The notes under the pieces: generated by a model
What the model was told of the DNA's origin: nothing
The model's database searches: none
Seen by the model: the letters and a program-made list of their open reading frames with translations, nothing else
Translations under genes and position numbers: made by a program
Shown: piece by piece, positions 45,251 to 56,984 of the stretch
Layout: each line of letters opens with the position of its first letter
How positions within the stretch are numbered: position 1 is the stretch's first letter
Origin: Gyromitra esculenta
Lineage: Eukaryota > Ascomycota > Pezizomycetes > Pezizales > Discinaceae
Length of the DNA stretch: 64,000 nucleotides
Direction: 5' to 3'
Assembly (NCBI GenBank): GCA_038503075.1
Contig: JBCAML010000019.1
Span: 1,364,001 to 1,428,000 of the forward strand

Positions 45251-46241
45251 CTAATAGTAGTGCTTCCTGCCGTCGGAGTTTAGGCGCCGGTACTGAGGCC
45301 CTGAACCGGACCACCGCGTTTTTTTCCATTGGTACCTTTCTCTAAGCTCATCTCCAACATCCCACGGATCTGGAGGGTCATTGATACGTCGTAGAAGAAA
45401 CTTTAATGCCCCTTCCTTGGCTTTTTCCTTGGGGAAAATTTTACCCTCTTTGAGGGTATACTCACTGAGGTCTTTTTCGGTTTCAAAAAATTCTAGATGC
45501 GCTCCGGTTCGCGCATAATGGAGCAAATCAAATATGTTGACATGTATTGGTTGGAGCGCCTAAGATTCTGGGTTAGGCAAAGCAACTTTCTAATTCTGCC
45601 GCAGCCAAGCTACAGGATTTTTCATCAGCGATACTCACAATCTTGCACTCAGGAACCGATGCCGGAAGTGGTCTGATGTCCAGTACTTTACACAAGTTCT
45701 TCCAATTCTGTATATCAAAGTCATCGGAACCAAAGCGGCTCCCAAACTCTCCAGCAAACGCGCTAAAGAAGTCGTCGCGGATCTTCTTGATCAAGCGCGT
45801 AAGCTCGAGATTTGATGATTCCCGCGGATTATAGTCAAAACCTCTAAACCCTCGGAAAAAAACATCCAACTTGCTGTTGAACTCCTTTTCGAATGCTGCC
45901 TCGAATTGGCTTTTTGCGTTGTTGTAGGCCAGGTTAGGAGGCGTCGTCTTCCAGCGCCGAACACGCTCTAACCGCTTGAACTCCTGCCATGGAGAGGTGT
46001 TGCTTTTGTAGCCAAATTCTTCAAATCCATCGACGAAGAACTTGTGAACCGGAGAGCCTGTTTCCGCTACAAGCGCCTGGAGAAACTGCCTGCGTGCCTT
46101 TTCAAGCGTCTTACTGGGCTGGTTCCATCCCTGGGCCTTCTGTAAACGACTAAACTCTAGTTCGGGCGTGCGCCTGGGGTTGTAGGCAAACTTGGGGAAA
46201 GTACTAAAAAAGTCTGACAGCCGCTTGAATGATTTAGACAT
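45251..46241 (-). CDS. YNPR-repeat protein, tandem copy 1
   Basis: Two exons (46241-45639, 45559-45251) join in phase 0 into 303 aa. Exon 1 holds three repeats of about 50 residues, each FF-x-F-x-Y-N-P-R followed by E-F-x-R-L and a helix ending in R-x-F-x-A-x(3)-E. They begin near residues 11 (FAYNPR), 67 (FGYKSN, degenerate) and 118 (FDYNPR). A conserved IQNWKNLCKVLDIRPLP segment and ECK follow at the exon end. Exon 2 begins with HVNIFDLL, continues with LEFFETEKDLSEYTLKEG and ends basic. From memory, proteins with this F-x-YNP/EF-x-RL and W-x(2)-LC pattern are widespread in Pezizomycotina and uncharacterised. The same intron position is found in both neighbouring copies. No signal peptide or membrane segment. 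Confidence 0.82.
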
Positions 46242-47010
46242 CTGGAAAGATGTCCAGTGTAGAGGGATTGGAAATAAATGAGGACCTAACGTATAGCTTG
46301 TCTTATCGTATCGTGACTTCTAAATGGTGTAGAAGAGGGGGTTTAATCTAAAGCAAAAAGCAACTGTGTTATTGCATAATACAGCGGATATCCCGCGGCT
46401 TGCATGCGTTATCAGCCATCGTGCTCAGCATGGTGCGCAGTAACCCGAGCTCATCTCCCGTAGTTCTGCAAGCAAAGTATTGCGATTGGCCGGTGCTAAG
46501 GGTCAGGGATTGAGCTTCACTCTGATTCTAACTCTTGGTTCTCTTTGGCTCCTCTGGTCTTTATGAACGATCTAGTCGAGATTCGTCTGAATTGGCTTTC
46601 AATTCCCTAAAAACAAATAGATTGATTTAATGGTAAATTAAATTGGTTTATTGGTTCCATGGTACCCACCAACAAAAATACCACTCTTCAGTCATGATCG
46701 TGGCTATGAGACTATGAATGCATACAACTAAATTTCACTTTCCTAAGCAATATGAAAGTAGGATTTTGAGTGATAGTATTTATCTTGCACCCAGAAATCA
46801 GTTGTTCCTTCCCGTAAATACAAGACAACAAAAAGAAAGAAAATCACTTTTAAAAGCTACCTATGTTACCGTATGCGATCGATGATATTCGCAGAAGGGA
46901 AATAGGAAACTTCAAGGAAACTTAAGAACAAAGATACACCCGTATATAGCCTTACTCGCTGGAATTAAAAGAACGACTGCAATCAGTCCTCAAAGCCCCT
47001 TGTCACTCTC
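46242..47010. other. Spacer between YNPR copies 1 and 2
   Basis: AT-rich; contains the upstream region of copy 1 and the 3' flank of copy 2. No gene seen. Confidence 0.5.
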
Positions 47011-47910
47011 TCAACGCCTACACCTCCTAGATGAATAAATACACCGTAATATGAATTTTAAAGGTCCGCTTTTAGCCAGTGCTCTGGGATATACCAAGTC
47101 CTCCCGAATAGTATACTGGCTCAGCTCTCTTTCAGTGTCGAAAAATTCGAATGGTGTTTTCGTTCGCATATAGTTGATCAAGTCGAATATGTTGACATAG
47201 ATATCTTCAAGTCTCTAGATGCTCAATCTTGATCAGCTGAGTCGGTTCATTCCCGCAATTGTATCGTAGAGCTATAATCCAGGAGTACTCACCTTTTTAC
47301 ATTGGGTTATAGACGGCGGAACTGGCTCAAAATCAACACCCAATGCTCCACAGAGGGTCTCCCACGTTGTTATATCGTTCTCATCACCAAAGTGTGCGTC
47401 AAACTCATCGGCGAGGGCACTGAAGAATTCACTATGAGCTTCTTCATAAGCTTCGGACTTTTTACGCCATCGGCCCCTCGCTAGGCGTCTGAATTCAGAT
47501 TTTGGCTCGTTCCGAGGATTGTAATCAAAATTCGAGTACTTTTTGAAGAACTGGTCTAGGTCGCTATCGAACTCTTGATTGAATGCCTCCTGGAAATGAA
47601 ACTTTGCACGCTTGTAGGGAAGTTTGTTTTTGTTCCACCCTCGGATTTCCGCCAATCGCCTGAATTCCGCCGTTGGAGGGGCCAAGCTGTCGTAGGCGAA
47701 GGGTGGAACTTGGTTGATGAAATAAGCATGAACTGGAGAGTTTGTTTCTTTGACAAGGGCCTCAAGGAACGCCCTACGCGTTTTCTTGTACGTTTTGGCG
47801 GTCGGGATCCATCCTCTAGCCTCTCGTAGTCGGGCAAGCTCGAGCTCAGGTTTGTTGTTCGGATTGTAGGTGAACCTGTTATCGTTGTACTGTGCAAAAA
47901 AGTCATTCAT
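47011..47910 (-). CDS. YNPR-repeat protein, tandem copy 2
   Basis: Two exons (47910-47293, 47214-47011) join in phase 0 into 273 aa. Exon 1 has three FF-x(4)-F-x-YNP repeats (FTYNPN, FAYDSL, FDYNPR) with RL and W landmarks, then ITTWETLCGALGVDFEPVP and CKK at the splice site. Exon 2 reads RLEDIYVNIFDLINYMRTKT, then FEFFDTERELSQYT, and stops about 35 codons earlier than copy 1, giving a shortened basic tail. Same strand, intron position and exon roles as its neighbours. The start ATG opens directly onto the first repeat. Confidence 0.82.
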
Positions 47911-48505
47911 TTTGTTGGGTGGATGGTTGTTGGGAGACGGTGCTGATGTTGTAGGCCTGAGAACGTCAAGAACTACTTGTAGAAAGAGAACGGAAAGAAA
48001 AGTTCTGGCTTATCCTGCAATTTGCAGAGGGTATTAAAACATGGCCTCTGGACTGATTTTAGTCGCTCAGGCAAGCCATCCACCGGTCGCTCATGTTGTC
48101 TGCCTGGTGCCTGCAGCCAGACCATAGCAGGTTTGCAAGATCCAGAGCGGTATAAGTAGCTATGGTTTGGTACCTGAGTTATTTTAGGTAACATGGGTGG
48201 CCTGAACCAAGACATGCCATTGCCAAGACTATGCGAGTGAGAAGCGATGATTTATCCAGCTCCTATTCATTTGTACCTACAGACAGTTTGCAAAGAACAT
48301 TGGAAATTCGGCAATTTCGCGATCTCCAGCTAGCTAAGAGGTTTCAATTTCATTTATTCCTAATAATAAAAAATTAAGCCCAAACCGCCCCCAATCGCGT
48401 TGTGACGCATCTAGAGATTATGGGCCTGCGGAGTTTTCGTCATCGATGAATATATCTCGCGAGATTAATAAAAAAAGAGATATACTCACGAGAAAGATAA
48501 AACTA
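47911..48505. other. Spacer between YNPR copies 2 and 3, promoter block conserved
   Basis: No gene. The segment at about 48187-48236 (GGGTGGCCTGA ... TTGCCAAGAC ... CGAGTGAGAA) is matched by about 49764-49832, upstream of copy 3. The duplicated unit therefore included promoter sequence. Confidence 0.5.
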
Positions 48506-49502
48506 TCAATGAGGCGGCGTCTGTGCTGCCCGTGCACGTGGCTTCTTTCTCTTCCCAATTCTTCGCAGCAGGAATTTCAGCTGGTTTCCTTGTGCAAGCT
48601 CCAATGGGTAAATCAATTCGTCTCTCTTTGGGTTATTCCCCCAGGAATAAGAGATAAGACCCTTCAAATCCGGAAAGAAGATTATAGGAACTTTCTCTTG
48701 CACGTGATCCAAGAGGTTGTATATATTCACATGGAGCGGCTCGAGCCTCTTTGGAGTCTCTGGTCAGCGAACATCGACTGGCAGCTCAACTATCTTCGGA
48801 CAAGTATTCATAACCTGGGTTTCTTACAGTCTGGCATTCCTCAACAGTTTTCGGAATCGGCTGAACCCCCAAGATGTCACACATGAACTCCCAATTATGT
48901 AAATCCCCGTCAATACCGAAAAAGTAACTAAACACGCTAACGAAGGCCTCAAAGAAATCCTCGCGAGCCTCCCTGTATACCTGTCTCAAGACCTCATCTT
49001 CTTCAGTGTCTTCGTAATCCCTCTTCTTCCACTTCTTCAGCTTCGTCAGGCGCTCAAATTCTCCTTTCGGCTCATCCCGGGGGTTGTAATCGAACTCTGG
49101 GAAGCTCTTAAAATACTCGTCTAAATCGCTGTCGAACTCTTGATCGAACGCTTCCTTGAAGAGGCGTTTTGCACGCTTGTATGGACGGCTGGCTGTTTTC
49201 CACTTTCGAAAATCCTTCAACCGCTTGAGTTCTAGTTTTGGGGAGGCTCTGCTGTTGTAGTCGAAGTCTGGGTGCTGGGTGATAAAAAAAGCATGTACCG
49301 GACCCGTTGTTTCCGGATCCTCAACGAGAGCCTCAAGAAACTTCCTGTGCACCCCCTTGTACTCCGGGGTAGTCTGGTCCCATTTCCGAGTGAGCCGTAG
49401 ACGATTGAACTCGATCTCCGCTTGGATTCTGGGATTGTAGGTGAAATCGGCGCCAACGTAACCTATAAAGAAAGCGTTCATCTCGCCGATGTTCGCAAAC
49501 AA
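48506..49502 (-). CDS. YNPR-repeat protein, tandem copy 3
   Basis: Two exons (49502-48828, 48757-48506) join in phase 0 into 308 aa (an alternative ATG seven codons in, at 49481, matches the starts of the other copies better). Repeats are FTYNPR, FDYNSR and FDYNPR, each followed by E-x-RL and a Trp. The third repeat has an acidic insertion (YEDTEEDEVLRQVY). The HNWEFMCDILGVQPIP and ECQT landmarks precede the intron. Exon 2 holds HVNIYNLLDHVQEKVP, then an unusual SYSWGNNPKRDELIYP segment, and ends strongly basic (GKRKKPRARAAQ). It is the most diverged of the three in exon 2. Confidence 0.8.
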
Positions 49503-51062
49503 GGGCGTGCTTTACGGGGGAAGTATCGAGGATAGACTGTACTCATGGCTCAATGTATATTCCCAATCCTAATGTAACGTGTTCACGACGAAAGAGGGGA
49601 AATGGTCACTCGCCTTCCACTGTGCGTTGTACCTTTCAAATGCACACACAAACCATCAAGAGTCGTCCACGTAGCTCATTGTGGCGACCTCAATTGGGCA
49701 GGTCCGCGTCGGGAATCGAGAGTGTTCTGATCTCGATTCCCGTAGCTGGGTGGTTTAACGAAAGTGGGTGGCCTGAGCTGCAGCAAGATTGGCTTGGTTG
49801 GCCGGCTGTTGCCGAGGTTGTACGAGTGAGAAATAATGTTTCCAGTTTCTGCGTGTGCCGCGGAAATACAGTGCAGTTGATTTCTTCAACAGCGTACGGC
49901 AAAAAAAAAAAAGATCGAGAAACCAGGGCCTACTGACAGGGCTCTGTGGCCAATCCAACTGCTAGGATCTCCCCCAAAAACTCTGGGGAGCCAATAGCAG
50001 TCCCGAATCTTAAGTCTCATGTTTCTCGATCCTTTTTACCGCACGCTGTACTCCTCGAAATCCCTACCGACCCTGTGGATTTCCAATGCTTAGATTATGC
50101 AACATTGCGTAGACCGACTGCAGCTCAGCACGCTAATTTTTATTATTACTCGGATACATCGTGGGGAACCTGAAAACAAGGGTATTAGGTTGACCAATCA
50201 ATAAGTTGATATAGCTAGATTCAGCCAACTAGAAACCACGACCTAGAACATGCATCTTCAGGTTCTTCATATGGTATCTGAGTACCCGTGCTCTACCATA
50301 AGTACCTGATAATTCTTTTTAATGGCGACGTCCTTTAATTCGTCCCGTGGCAGCGCCTTGCCAAAACCATACCCCCACGTTGGTAGAGCGTAAGTGCTCT
50401 ATACGAACTCGAATTGTGTAACGGACAGTAGGAGGGTGTTAAATACGGCAATAGATTAAGAAGTAAACGATATGATTTACGGGTGAGATGTCGTCCAGCA
50501 GCGACAGCCAATTAGTTCCGCAAGCCGTTTATTAGCTGTGGAATAAATTCTATAATTGCCGTCGCTAGGTTCCGTTTAACTAGAGTACTGCTTTATACAG
50601 CTGTCCCAATTGGAATAAGCGGAATTTGTGCTAAGACGTTGGAATTACCTTTATAGGTTAAAGGGGTGGTCAAAGCTAAGTGAAGACTAAAGTACTCTGG
50701 TTGCGGTAAGTCTGGCGGCAGGTGGTGGTGCGAGTGAAAGATCTTGGCTTTTTCTTCCCCTCTAAGACTCTCTGAGAGGTCCGATAAACACATCTAATGA
50801 ATCAAGAATGCTATGTGCTAAACATCAAGTGAAGCTAGCTAGGAAAAGTATGGGATTCAAACGAACACGAGCTCACTGAGAAAAGAGCTCCACTGCCATC
50901 TTACACTTGCGCCCGCGGTACATGTATGGTGCGAGAAGTCTTAGAGGGCAAGCGTGTCAAGGTCCAGAACACCATCTTCGAAAAAAAGGTTCGCTCCTAA
51001 GCCACAGGCTGCCACATGAAGGTAACTCGTCAAGCGTCGTCTAAAAAACACCTATCGCCTAC

Positions 51063-51298
51063 CATACCGTAAAATCTCGGAAGTAACGAACGGGTCTGGA
51101 CTGAGACAGCAGGATAATACCATGCCGTCACTGGTTAGAGGGACAAAGTGATCACTCTCCTCAAGGTAGTTCTGGTTGAGCCTGGCACCGTCCACCTGTT
51201 GCGATCAACCTCAATGGCCATTTAACCAGTGTCGAAACGATATTCTCCTGCTGTCTCAGTCCAGACCCGTTCGTTACTTCTGAAATTTTACGGTAGCT
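51063..51298. repeat. Imperfect inverted repeat, about 78-bp arms
   Basis: The arm at about 51063-51140 (containing AAGTAACGAACGGGTCTGGA and CACTGGTTA) is inverted at about 51220-51298 (TCCAGACCCGTTCGTTACTT, TAACCAGTG), around a loop of about 80 bp. The arms are perfect for about 35 bp in the middle. This is a foldback structure of MITE size. No clear target duplication identified. Confidence 0.7.
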
Positions 51299-53134
51299 AG
51301 TATTACGTGAGGAATACAACTCTACCAGTACTCGAAACTCTTGCGCTCCAATGTTCAACCTACGCGTCAATTCGCAAGAGACGATATGCACACAGATTAC
51401 AGAGACATAGTGCCAAGACATAGTTTTCTAGTAATTGCTTGCGATAGTGGTGTTAAGTTTAGCAGCAACGTACTGCTTACCTCACGCCCAATCGAAATAA
51501 CAAGTACCTGCAACAATTCCTCATAATTGAAAAGAAAGGAAAAATATAGCTATAGCTATAGTACTTCGGTCGTCAGATACAGTTTCAAGTGAGTGCCGGG
51601 ATAAGTCAGTCCGTCACTATGTTGCGGCGCGGATAAGAGAAGCTTAAGACAGCCTTCCCTTCCAGCCCACAACTCCCCGAGAGACCTGGTAAGTACTTTC
51701 TAATAAACGGAGGATACTACGTACTAGGCGTCGGTCTAAGTTGGCTGGTAAAATTGGGAGATTCAGGCGAGCTTGAGTTCCTCGAGAGAAGTGCTAGCTG
51801 CATCGCCCATCTGGTGACAGACTTACCCCTACCCCTACACCTCCCCCCGCAGTACCACCTTACTTTCTTCTCGGAGACGGAAACAGGATTCGGCACTGAT
51901 AGCATGCCGAGAACTCGTTGCGGAAGAATTGGGGTGGAGGGGGAGGTTAGTCAAGCTTATGAAAATCCGGCATACTGAGATACTAAAGATACTAAGATTG
52001 TTGCTAGATATATTCCAGCTAGAATTCAAAGATAGAAACAACGTACATCCACACTCATTTGGTCATGAGATACTGCTCGGCAGGTGTCGTCCGGAGCGAT
52101 TGAGGGACTGAGAATGAGTAGGTATGCGAGGCTGACGTGTGTCTCAGGTATATTTGGGGGTTCTGGGCAGCTGGTAGAAACCGATCTTAAGAGGTATGTA
52201 CTATAGCTATAAGACTTGGGATTAAACTTATCCTCCAGGTGAAATGCTGCCATTGTGGTGAGGCGGTAGTCTTGGGTTTTCCTGTAGAGGCATCTCGCAG
52301 ATACGAATGTAGTGTAAGCTAATTGGTTGGGTCAGAGTACTTCACTGTGGGTATGTATACTTAGGAGCTGATTTCTAGAAACGGCATCGTATCAGCGACA
52401 ATGAAAGAAGCAATGTTAAAGGGAAAAAAAACTGTTCCAGCGACTAGACTCAACATGAAATAGAGCACGAATGGCTACATGTAGTTAGCTGCTATGTAGA
52501 GTATTCGGTAATATGGACGCCGATACTAATTTCGCTGCCTAAGACACACTATGTTAGCCAGGTACCATATGTGTCGCACATATGCCTGCCCAATTGGCAA
52601 ACATCCGAAGTTCTATTTCAGGAACGTTTATCGTCATAGCCTAACAATAACTTTCTCGTTTTGTATATGGAATTTCACCCATAGTTACACGACTAGCTTG
52701 GCGGACTTCTCTTTATCTAAGATGGACAATGTCCGCATCCGTACTAGTGGGATTGCGAGGGCAGGTAACCTGGACGAAGCAGAAATAGAACTGGCTTAGG
52801 AGCATGTATACACTGTCATATAATAAATTCTACCGGCGAAGCTTCTGTTAGCTGTTTGCCTAACACTTGGGTGGCAAATTCAGCTCTCTCGTGGCAAAAA
52901 AAAAAAATACATCTAGATAGAACTGCGGATGGATGGGGGTGCATAGACGCACATGCAGGAAGCGCAGTCGCTACACGCGATATGCGCAGTATTAGGCGCT
53001 TAGGCCAAGGCTGACAGATCTTGGCAGATTCACCAGTCAGCCTTATCATTTTGAGCCGCATCTAAGCCGCCTCCACGTGCCGTCGCGCACAGCCTGGCCT
53101 CATCTCATCATCCGTCACTGGCACCTTGGTTTCG

Positions 53135-53176
53135 GCTGCACTACGCTGCACTACGCTGCACTGCGCTGCACTGCGC
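53135..53176 (+). repeat. Tandem 10-bp repeat (GCTGCACTAC/GCTGCACTGC)
   Basis: About four units of ten bases in a row, the last two with a T or A to G change. Non-coding context. Confidence 0.8.
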
Positions 53177-53593
53177 AATCAACGGTCCAACCGCTGTCGG
53201 GTCATGGTTTAGTCACGGTTCTTCGCGAAATCCAAGACGAAACGAAAGAAAACACCGCTACGGGAAGAAGAAGAAAGGCAATGATTATCCCTCGCTTTAA
53301 GACTAGCCAGCTACCTAGCGCTGTAGCTAGCTGTGTAGATCAATGATACATGACTAGACGACGATAAAAATAGAAATACCCAGATCAATGTGATTTACAC
53401 TCCTGGAAAGATTCCATACGTTTCCACCCTCGCTCTCTTCCACCCTCAAATCTTTTCGCACAAACACAATCCCCACATTCCCCCCTTCCCTTCCCCTCCC
53501 CCCTGCCCCCGTTGTGCGAAAAGACAAGCTCGCGCCATTCTCCAGACGAGAATACTGGCGCTATAGACCAAGGAGTGCAGAACTAGAAGCTCG

Positions 53594-53752
53594 ATGCATC
53601 CGAAACGCATTGGCCGTGATCATGAGTGGAACGTCGCTGAATACGATTACGCGTGGTGCGAGACCTCGATCGATGTGGGATGCATGTTGAAAAAAGGTAA
53701 TTTAACGAGAGACTGGCAGAGTATTAAGAAGCCTATTTATTCGGGTAAGTGA
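53594..53752 (+). CDS. Possible small protein or first exon, 52 aa
   Basis: An ATG after a very C-rich leader (53460-53520) opens a 52-codon frame with balanced composition (EWNVAEYDYAWCETSIDVG). It closes at TGA inside GGTAAGTGA, which is itself a donor-like sequence, so the frame could continue in another exon. No family recognised. Confidence 0.3.
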   Translation: MHPKRIGRDHEWNVAEYDYAWCETSIDVGCMLKKGNLTRDWQSIKKPIYSGK

Positions 53753-55265
53753 TTGATCCTCAGACTTGCTTGACAGCCGCATATGTAGAGCATACGTAGT
53801 AGTTGTAGAACATTCCCGATGGAGCATCTGGGATGTCTGGAGTTGGCAGACGGGGTGGTTGGGGCCTCGGTGGAGGAGAGGGAGAAGACGAGGAACCGCT
53901 GGGAGGCATTTCGGAGATTTTGGGTAAACTTGTGTAAAACTACTGGTTGGGGGGTAGCTAGAGTAGCTGCTTGTTGACGGAGTGGAATAGCTTTGCGATT
54001 TTGTCTGGCGAAGGCGGATTGGGGCTTCTTAATACGAGACTGTTTGCAGGCAGGCAGCTGTGAGGACGGGAAGGCGAAATTGAAGGGGAGAGCAGGATCT
54101 TTTATAATTTTCGCACGGATTCCGCAGTGATATCTCTAGCTTTGCCCCAGGCTGATGAGGCGCGGACGAGATTCCACCAGACTCGTCCCACGCCCAAACC
54201 AAGCCAAGCCTTAGGGATCCTCGCACATGCTGGGGATCCTGGTGCAGGGAGTCTATTGGCCCTTTGCCGTCATCCTGCGTGCTTGGGTAGTGCCCCAACG
54301 GCCGTTGACGAGAGCGACTTCGCACCCCTGCCTCATTACCCCAGACCACCCTCCATTCGACGAAGGTCTTGGACGGTGGTGGCAGCCTGGCCTGGGGATT
54401 CGGCTTCGTGCAGCACCAGCAGACGACAGGTGGCTCATCCCCACGACCCTTCCCATTTACCGTGCACCAATATCACTGGCCCCCAGGAAGACAGACGAGA
54501 GATAGCGAATATCGATAGCATAGCACAGCACACGGGCTCGTTCGATCGGAGCAGAGTCCGGTGATCGTGATTACGTGTGGCTGTTGTTGCTTAGCCAGCG
54601 CCTCACCAGTCATCTACATGTACCCATGGCACAGTGTATGTGGTGTAACTTGTAGCACTGCTGTTGCTGTTGCTGTTGCTGTTGCTTCAGCCCTAGGCCG
54701 GACAGCGATCACCCAGATACTGTACCTGCATCTGTCTGAAGTTCTGAGGAACCCTTCGTGCAACCGGCCTGTTCAAGCCCCACGAGCCCCCAGAAACCTG
54801 TTTTCCCCAGCAGCTATTGGCTACCTAGCAATGTAATCTCTCCTGTTTTTTTTATTAAACGATGTCATCTGTCGATTGGCCCGCACGCGTGTAGCGACGA
54901 AAGGCTGAAATCTTCCGCAGCCCAAATCTTCCAAACTGTCCATCGGGTGACGAACTGTCCGCAGGAAAAACAGGGAGGGTAGTGCGCACTGAAGTTCCCC
55001 TTCATGTCGATCACGAGCTTTCAACGAAAGCCTCGAGCGATAGCAATGTGCATTAACGCCAGACCCGCCCCCCACCAGCCTATCTCACACACACGCTGGA
55101 AAGCACGGGCTGAACGGGCGAAGTAAATCTATCCCAGAATGGATAAAATTCCATCTACAATTGCACCTGCGTGGCCACGTGATAGATAAACGACGCAGAT
55201 CTCAAGATTTGGTGGTATAGCCCTAACCCTAGCAAGCAAGCGCTTGGGTGTGCCGTATTTACTTG

Positions 55266-55411
55266 AATAATTGGCTAAGTCCGGAATCTCCGAGGTACCC
55301 AGGACCCAGAACACGACGTTGTAGCGACCAGCAAGCAGCCTCTGAGGTACCTGCGCACAACGTGCAGTTTGCCGGTTGCTGCAAGTGGAGATACCGGACT
55401 TAGCCAATTAT
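55266..55411. repeat. Short inverted-repeat element, about 26-bp arms
   Basis: ATAATTGGCTAAGTCCGG at 55266-55283, continuing AATCTCC, is inverted at about 55386-55411 (CCGGACTTAGCCAATTAT), with one mismatch across the arms. About 95 bp lies between them. Size and form suit a miniature element. Confidence 0.65.
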
Positions 55412-55560
55412 CCGAGCAGATATGGTATGCTGGCTGCCTTGGGAAACTTTGTTCCTGCATGGTATTTTGCGCTCTATATAAGTGGATACCTATGCATGTG
55501 TACTCCAGACCCAACCCTAAAATACTAAAACCCGGGCGGGTCTGTTACTATATTAGAGAC

Positions 55561-55972
55561 TTTGCGCAAATAGATCCAGCTCCGATTTCTAGCAATTTGA
55601 TTGGTGCAGATCAGCTTCTGGTTGGTCAAAAACCAGGGCTGGCTCAAAAGCGCAAAGTCTCCACCGAGGGGGCTGACTTAATTCTGGAAAACTACCGCAT
55701 CCGCCGTAGCAGTCCACAATCGGTCTAGCATTTTTTCTCAAATACCACTCATGTCGCCGAGTTGCTATTACTTTCCCGATATCGATCTAGGGAATAGATC
55801 TGGATTCTTACGCAAGTAGGAAACTTTCCAAACGTGGCAACCAACTTCTTAACCACTCTTTCCAAGAATTAGAGACTCTGCGCTTTTGAGCCAGCCCTGG
55901 TTTTTGACCAACCAGAAGCTGATCTGCACCAATCAAATTGCTAGAAATCAGAGCTGGATCTATTTGCGCAAA
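55561..55972. repeat. Long inverted repeat, about 100-bp arms
   Basis: The left arm 55561-55661 (TTTGCGCAAATAGATCCAGC ... GCTGGCTCAAAAGCGCAAAG) is inverted at 55872-55972 with only a few mismatches. About 210 bp separates the arms. No open frame spans it. A second, interlocked inverted repeat has arms at 55747-55776 and 56028-56059 (GTCGCCGAGTTGCTATT and its inverse). Confidence 0.8.
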
Positions 55973-56157
55973 CCTCTCATAACAGTCTCGCTAGGTAGTT
56001 TTTGGTGGGCAGATCTACTTCCATAAAGGGGAAAGCAATGGCAACTCGGCGACGTGAGTACGCACATGTTGCACCAATCTGCACATATCCCGTTTTGTTG
56101 TGCTACAGGCTTTATTCAAACAAGTTTTTTTTTTTTGTTAAATCGTTATGTCATTGT

Positions 56158-56811
56158 CTTTACAGCCCTGGCCAATGGACCGTTTTGCACATTACCCATA
56201 TAAAACAAGCGAGGAAATGTGTAAATTAATGTGCTTTTGGGGGATGAGTGTGGTGAATGTACTGCTTGGTACCAGGGTGCAGGGGTAGGTCTGGCAAACG
56301 TGGCGGTGCAGTCCTTTCCTTGAGAGACTCGCAGTTGTTTGAACTTCCCTAGTTTCGCCAAACAACTCCGGTTTACAATATCTATACAACATTCTGAATT
56401 GATTGGGCATATTTACCAAACCTCACAAATGTTGCGTGGGTTGGGGCAGGAATATTGACAGCTCCTGTCGCACCGCCACGTTCGCCAGACTTACCCCTAC
56501 ACCCTAGTACATTTCCTGATGCCTTTCCTGATGCCTTTCCCGACCCCTTTCCCAAAAATCACCATTTGGATTCACTTAAATAGTGGTATCTCATGTAGTC
56601 TGTCCTAGGGACTCCTTTTTTTCAACTATTTTTCAACTATTTTATGGATTTAAAAGGCACGCAAAAGGGAGGTGAAAGGGAGGGAGAGGCATCCAATTCC
56701 CCTAACTACGACTTTCCAGATGCATTTCCCAAGCAGTTTTTGATGCCTTGCTGATATTTTACCCACATAAATTTCCTCTCATTTACTGACGTAGTTACTT
56801 CCGCTATAGAG
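56158..56811. mobile_element. Non-autonomous DNA element, copy B, carrying a nested MITE
   Basis: Homologous to copy A (30323-31033) over both ends: CTTTACAGCCCTGG at the left and CGCTATAGAG at the right, with the shared interior blocks in the same order. Without the nested 236-bp insertion it is about 418 bp, so it lacks much of the internal minisatellite expansion seen in copy A. Target duplication is not clear at this copy. Confidence 0.72.
56272..56507. mobile_element. 236-bp MITE with 38-bp terminal inverted repeats, TA target site
   Basis: The ends CCAGGGTGCAGGGGTAGG and CCTACACCCTAG are inverse of each other over about 38 bp with about four mismatches (shared GTCTGGC and AACGTGGCGGTGC). 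TA flanks both sides. Copy A of the host repeat shows the empty site (CTTGATACATTTCC), so both boundaries are defined by comparison. TA duplication and form match Tc1/mariner-type miniature elements. No coding capacity. Confidence 0.85.
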
Positions 56812-56984
56812 ATGTGTTATCTGGGTGCAGGAATGTCACATGCAACCGAAGTTATGGCGTGAACAAGACCCTTTTATTCGAAAAAGCTATTGATGGGGAT
56901 ATATATACACGAGGCAAGCTACGCCCTGAACGTGGGTCAGGGGTTTCGGGGTTTGGGGCGTACGGACACTTCAACTCAATTTGC

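Larger units (their letters stand above)
49503..53593. other. Gene desert with decayed sequence
   Basis: No gene supported; all frames are short and without motif. It contains the conserved promoter block near 49764-49832, a long inverted repeat (listed) and simple runs. Confidence 0.5.
53753..56157. other. Gene-free, inverted-repeat-rich region
   Basis: No gene supported. It holds a CTGTTG hexanucleotide run at about 54658-54686 and three inverted repeats listed separately. Frames at 54029-54564 overlap on both strands without motifs. Confidence 0.5.

Noticed and set aside
51790..51880. Second copy of the MITE end (ACTTACCCCTAC-like sequence)
   Set aside because: Only about 15 bases match and there is no inverted partner or TA flank at a suitable distance.
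54029..54564. Overlapping frames on both strands
   Set aside because: Comparable frames on both strands without motifs suggest chance openness in GC-rich sequence.
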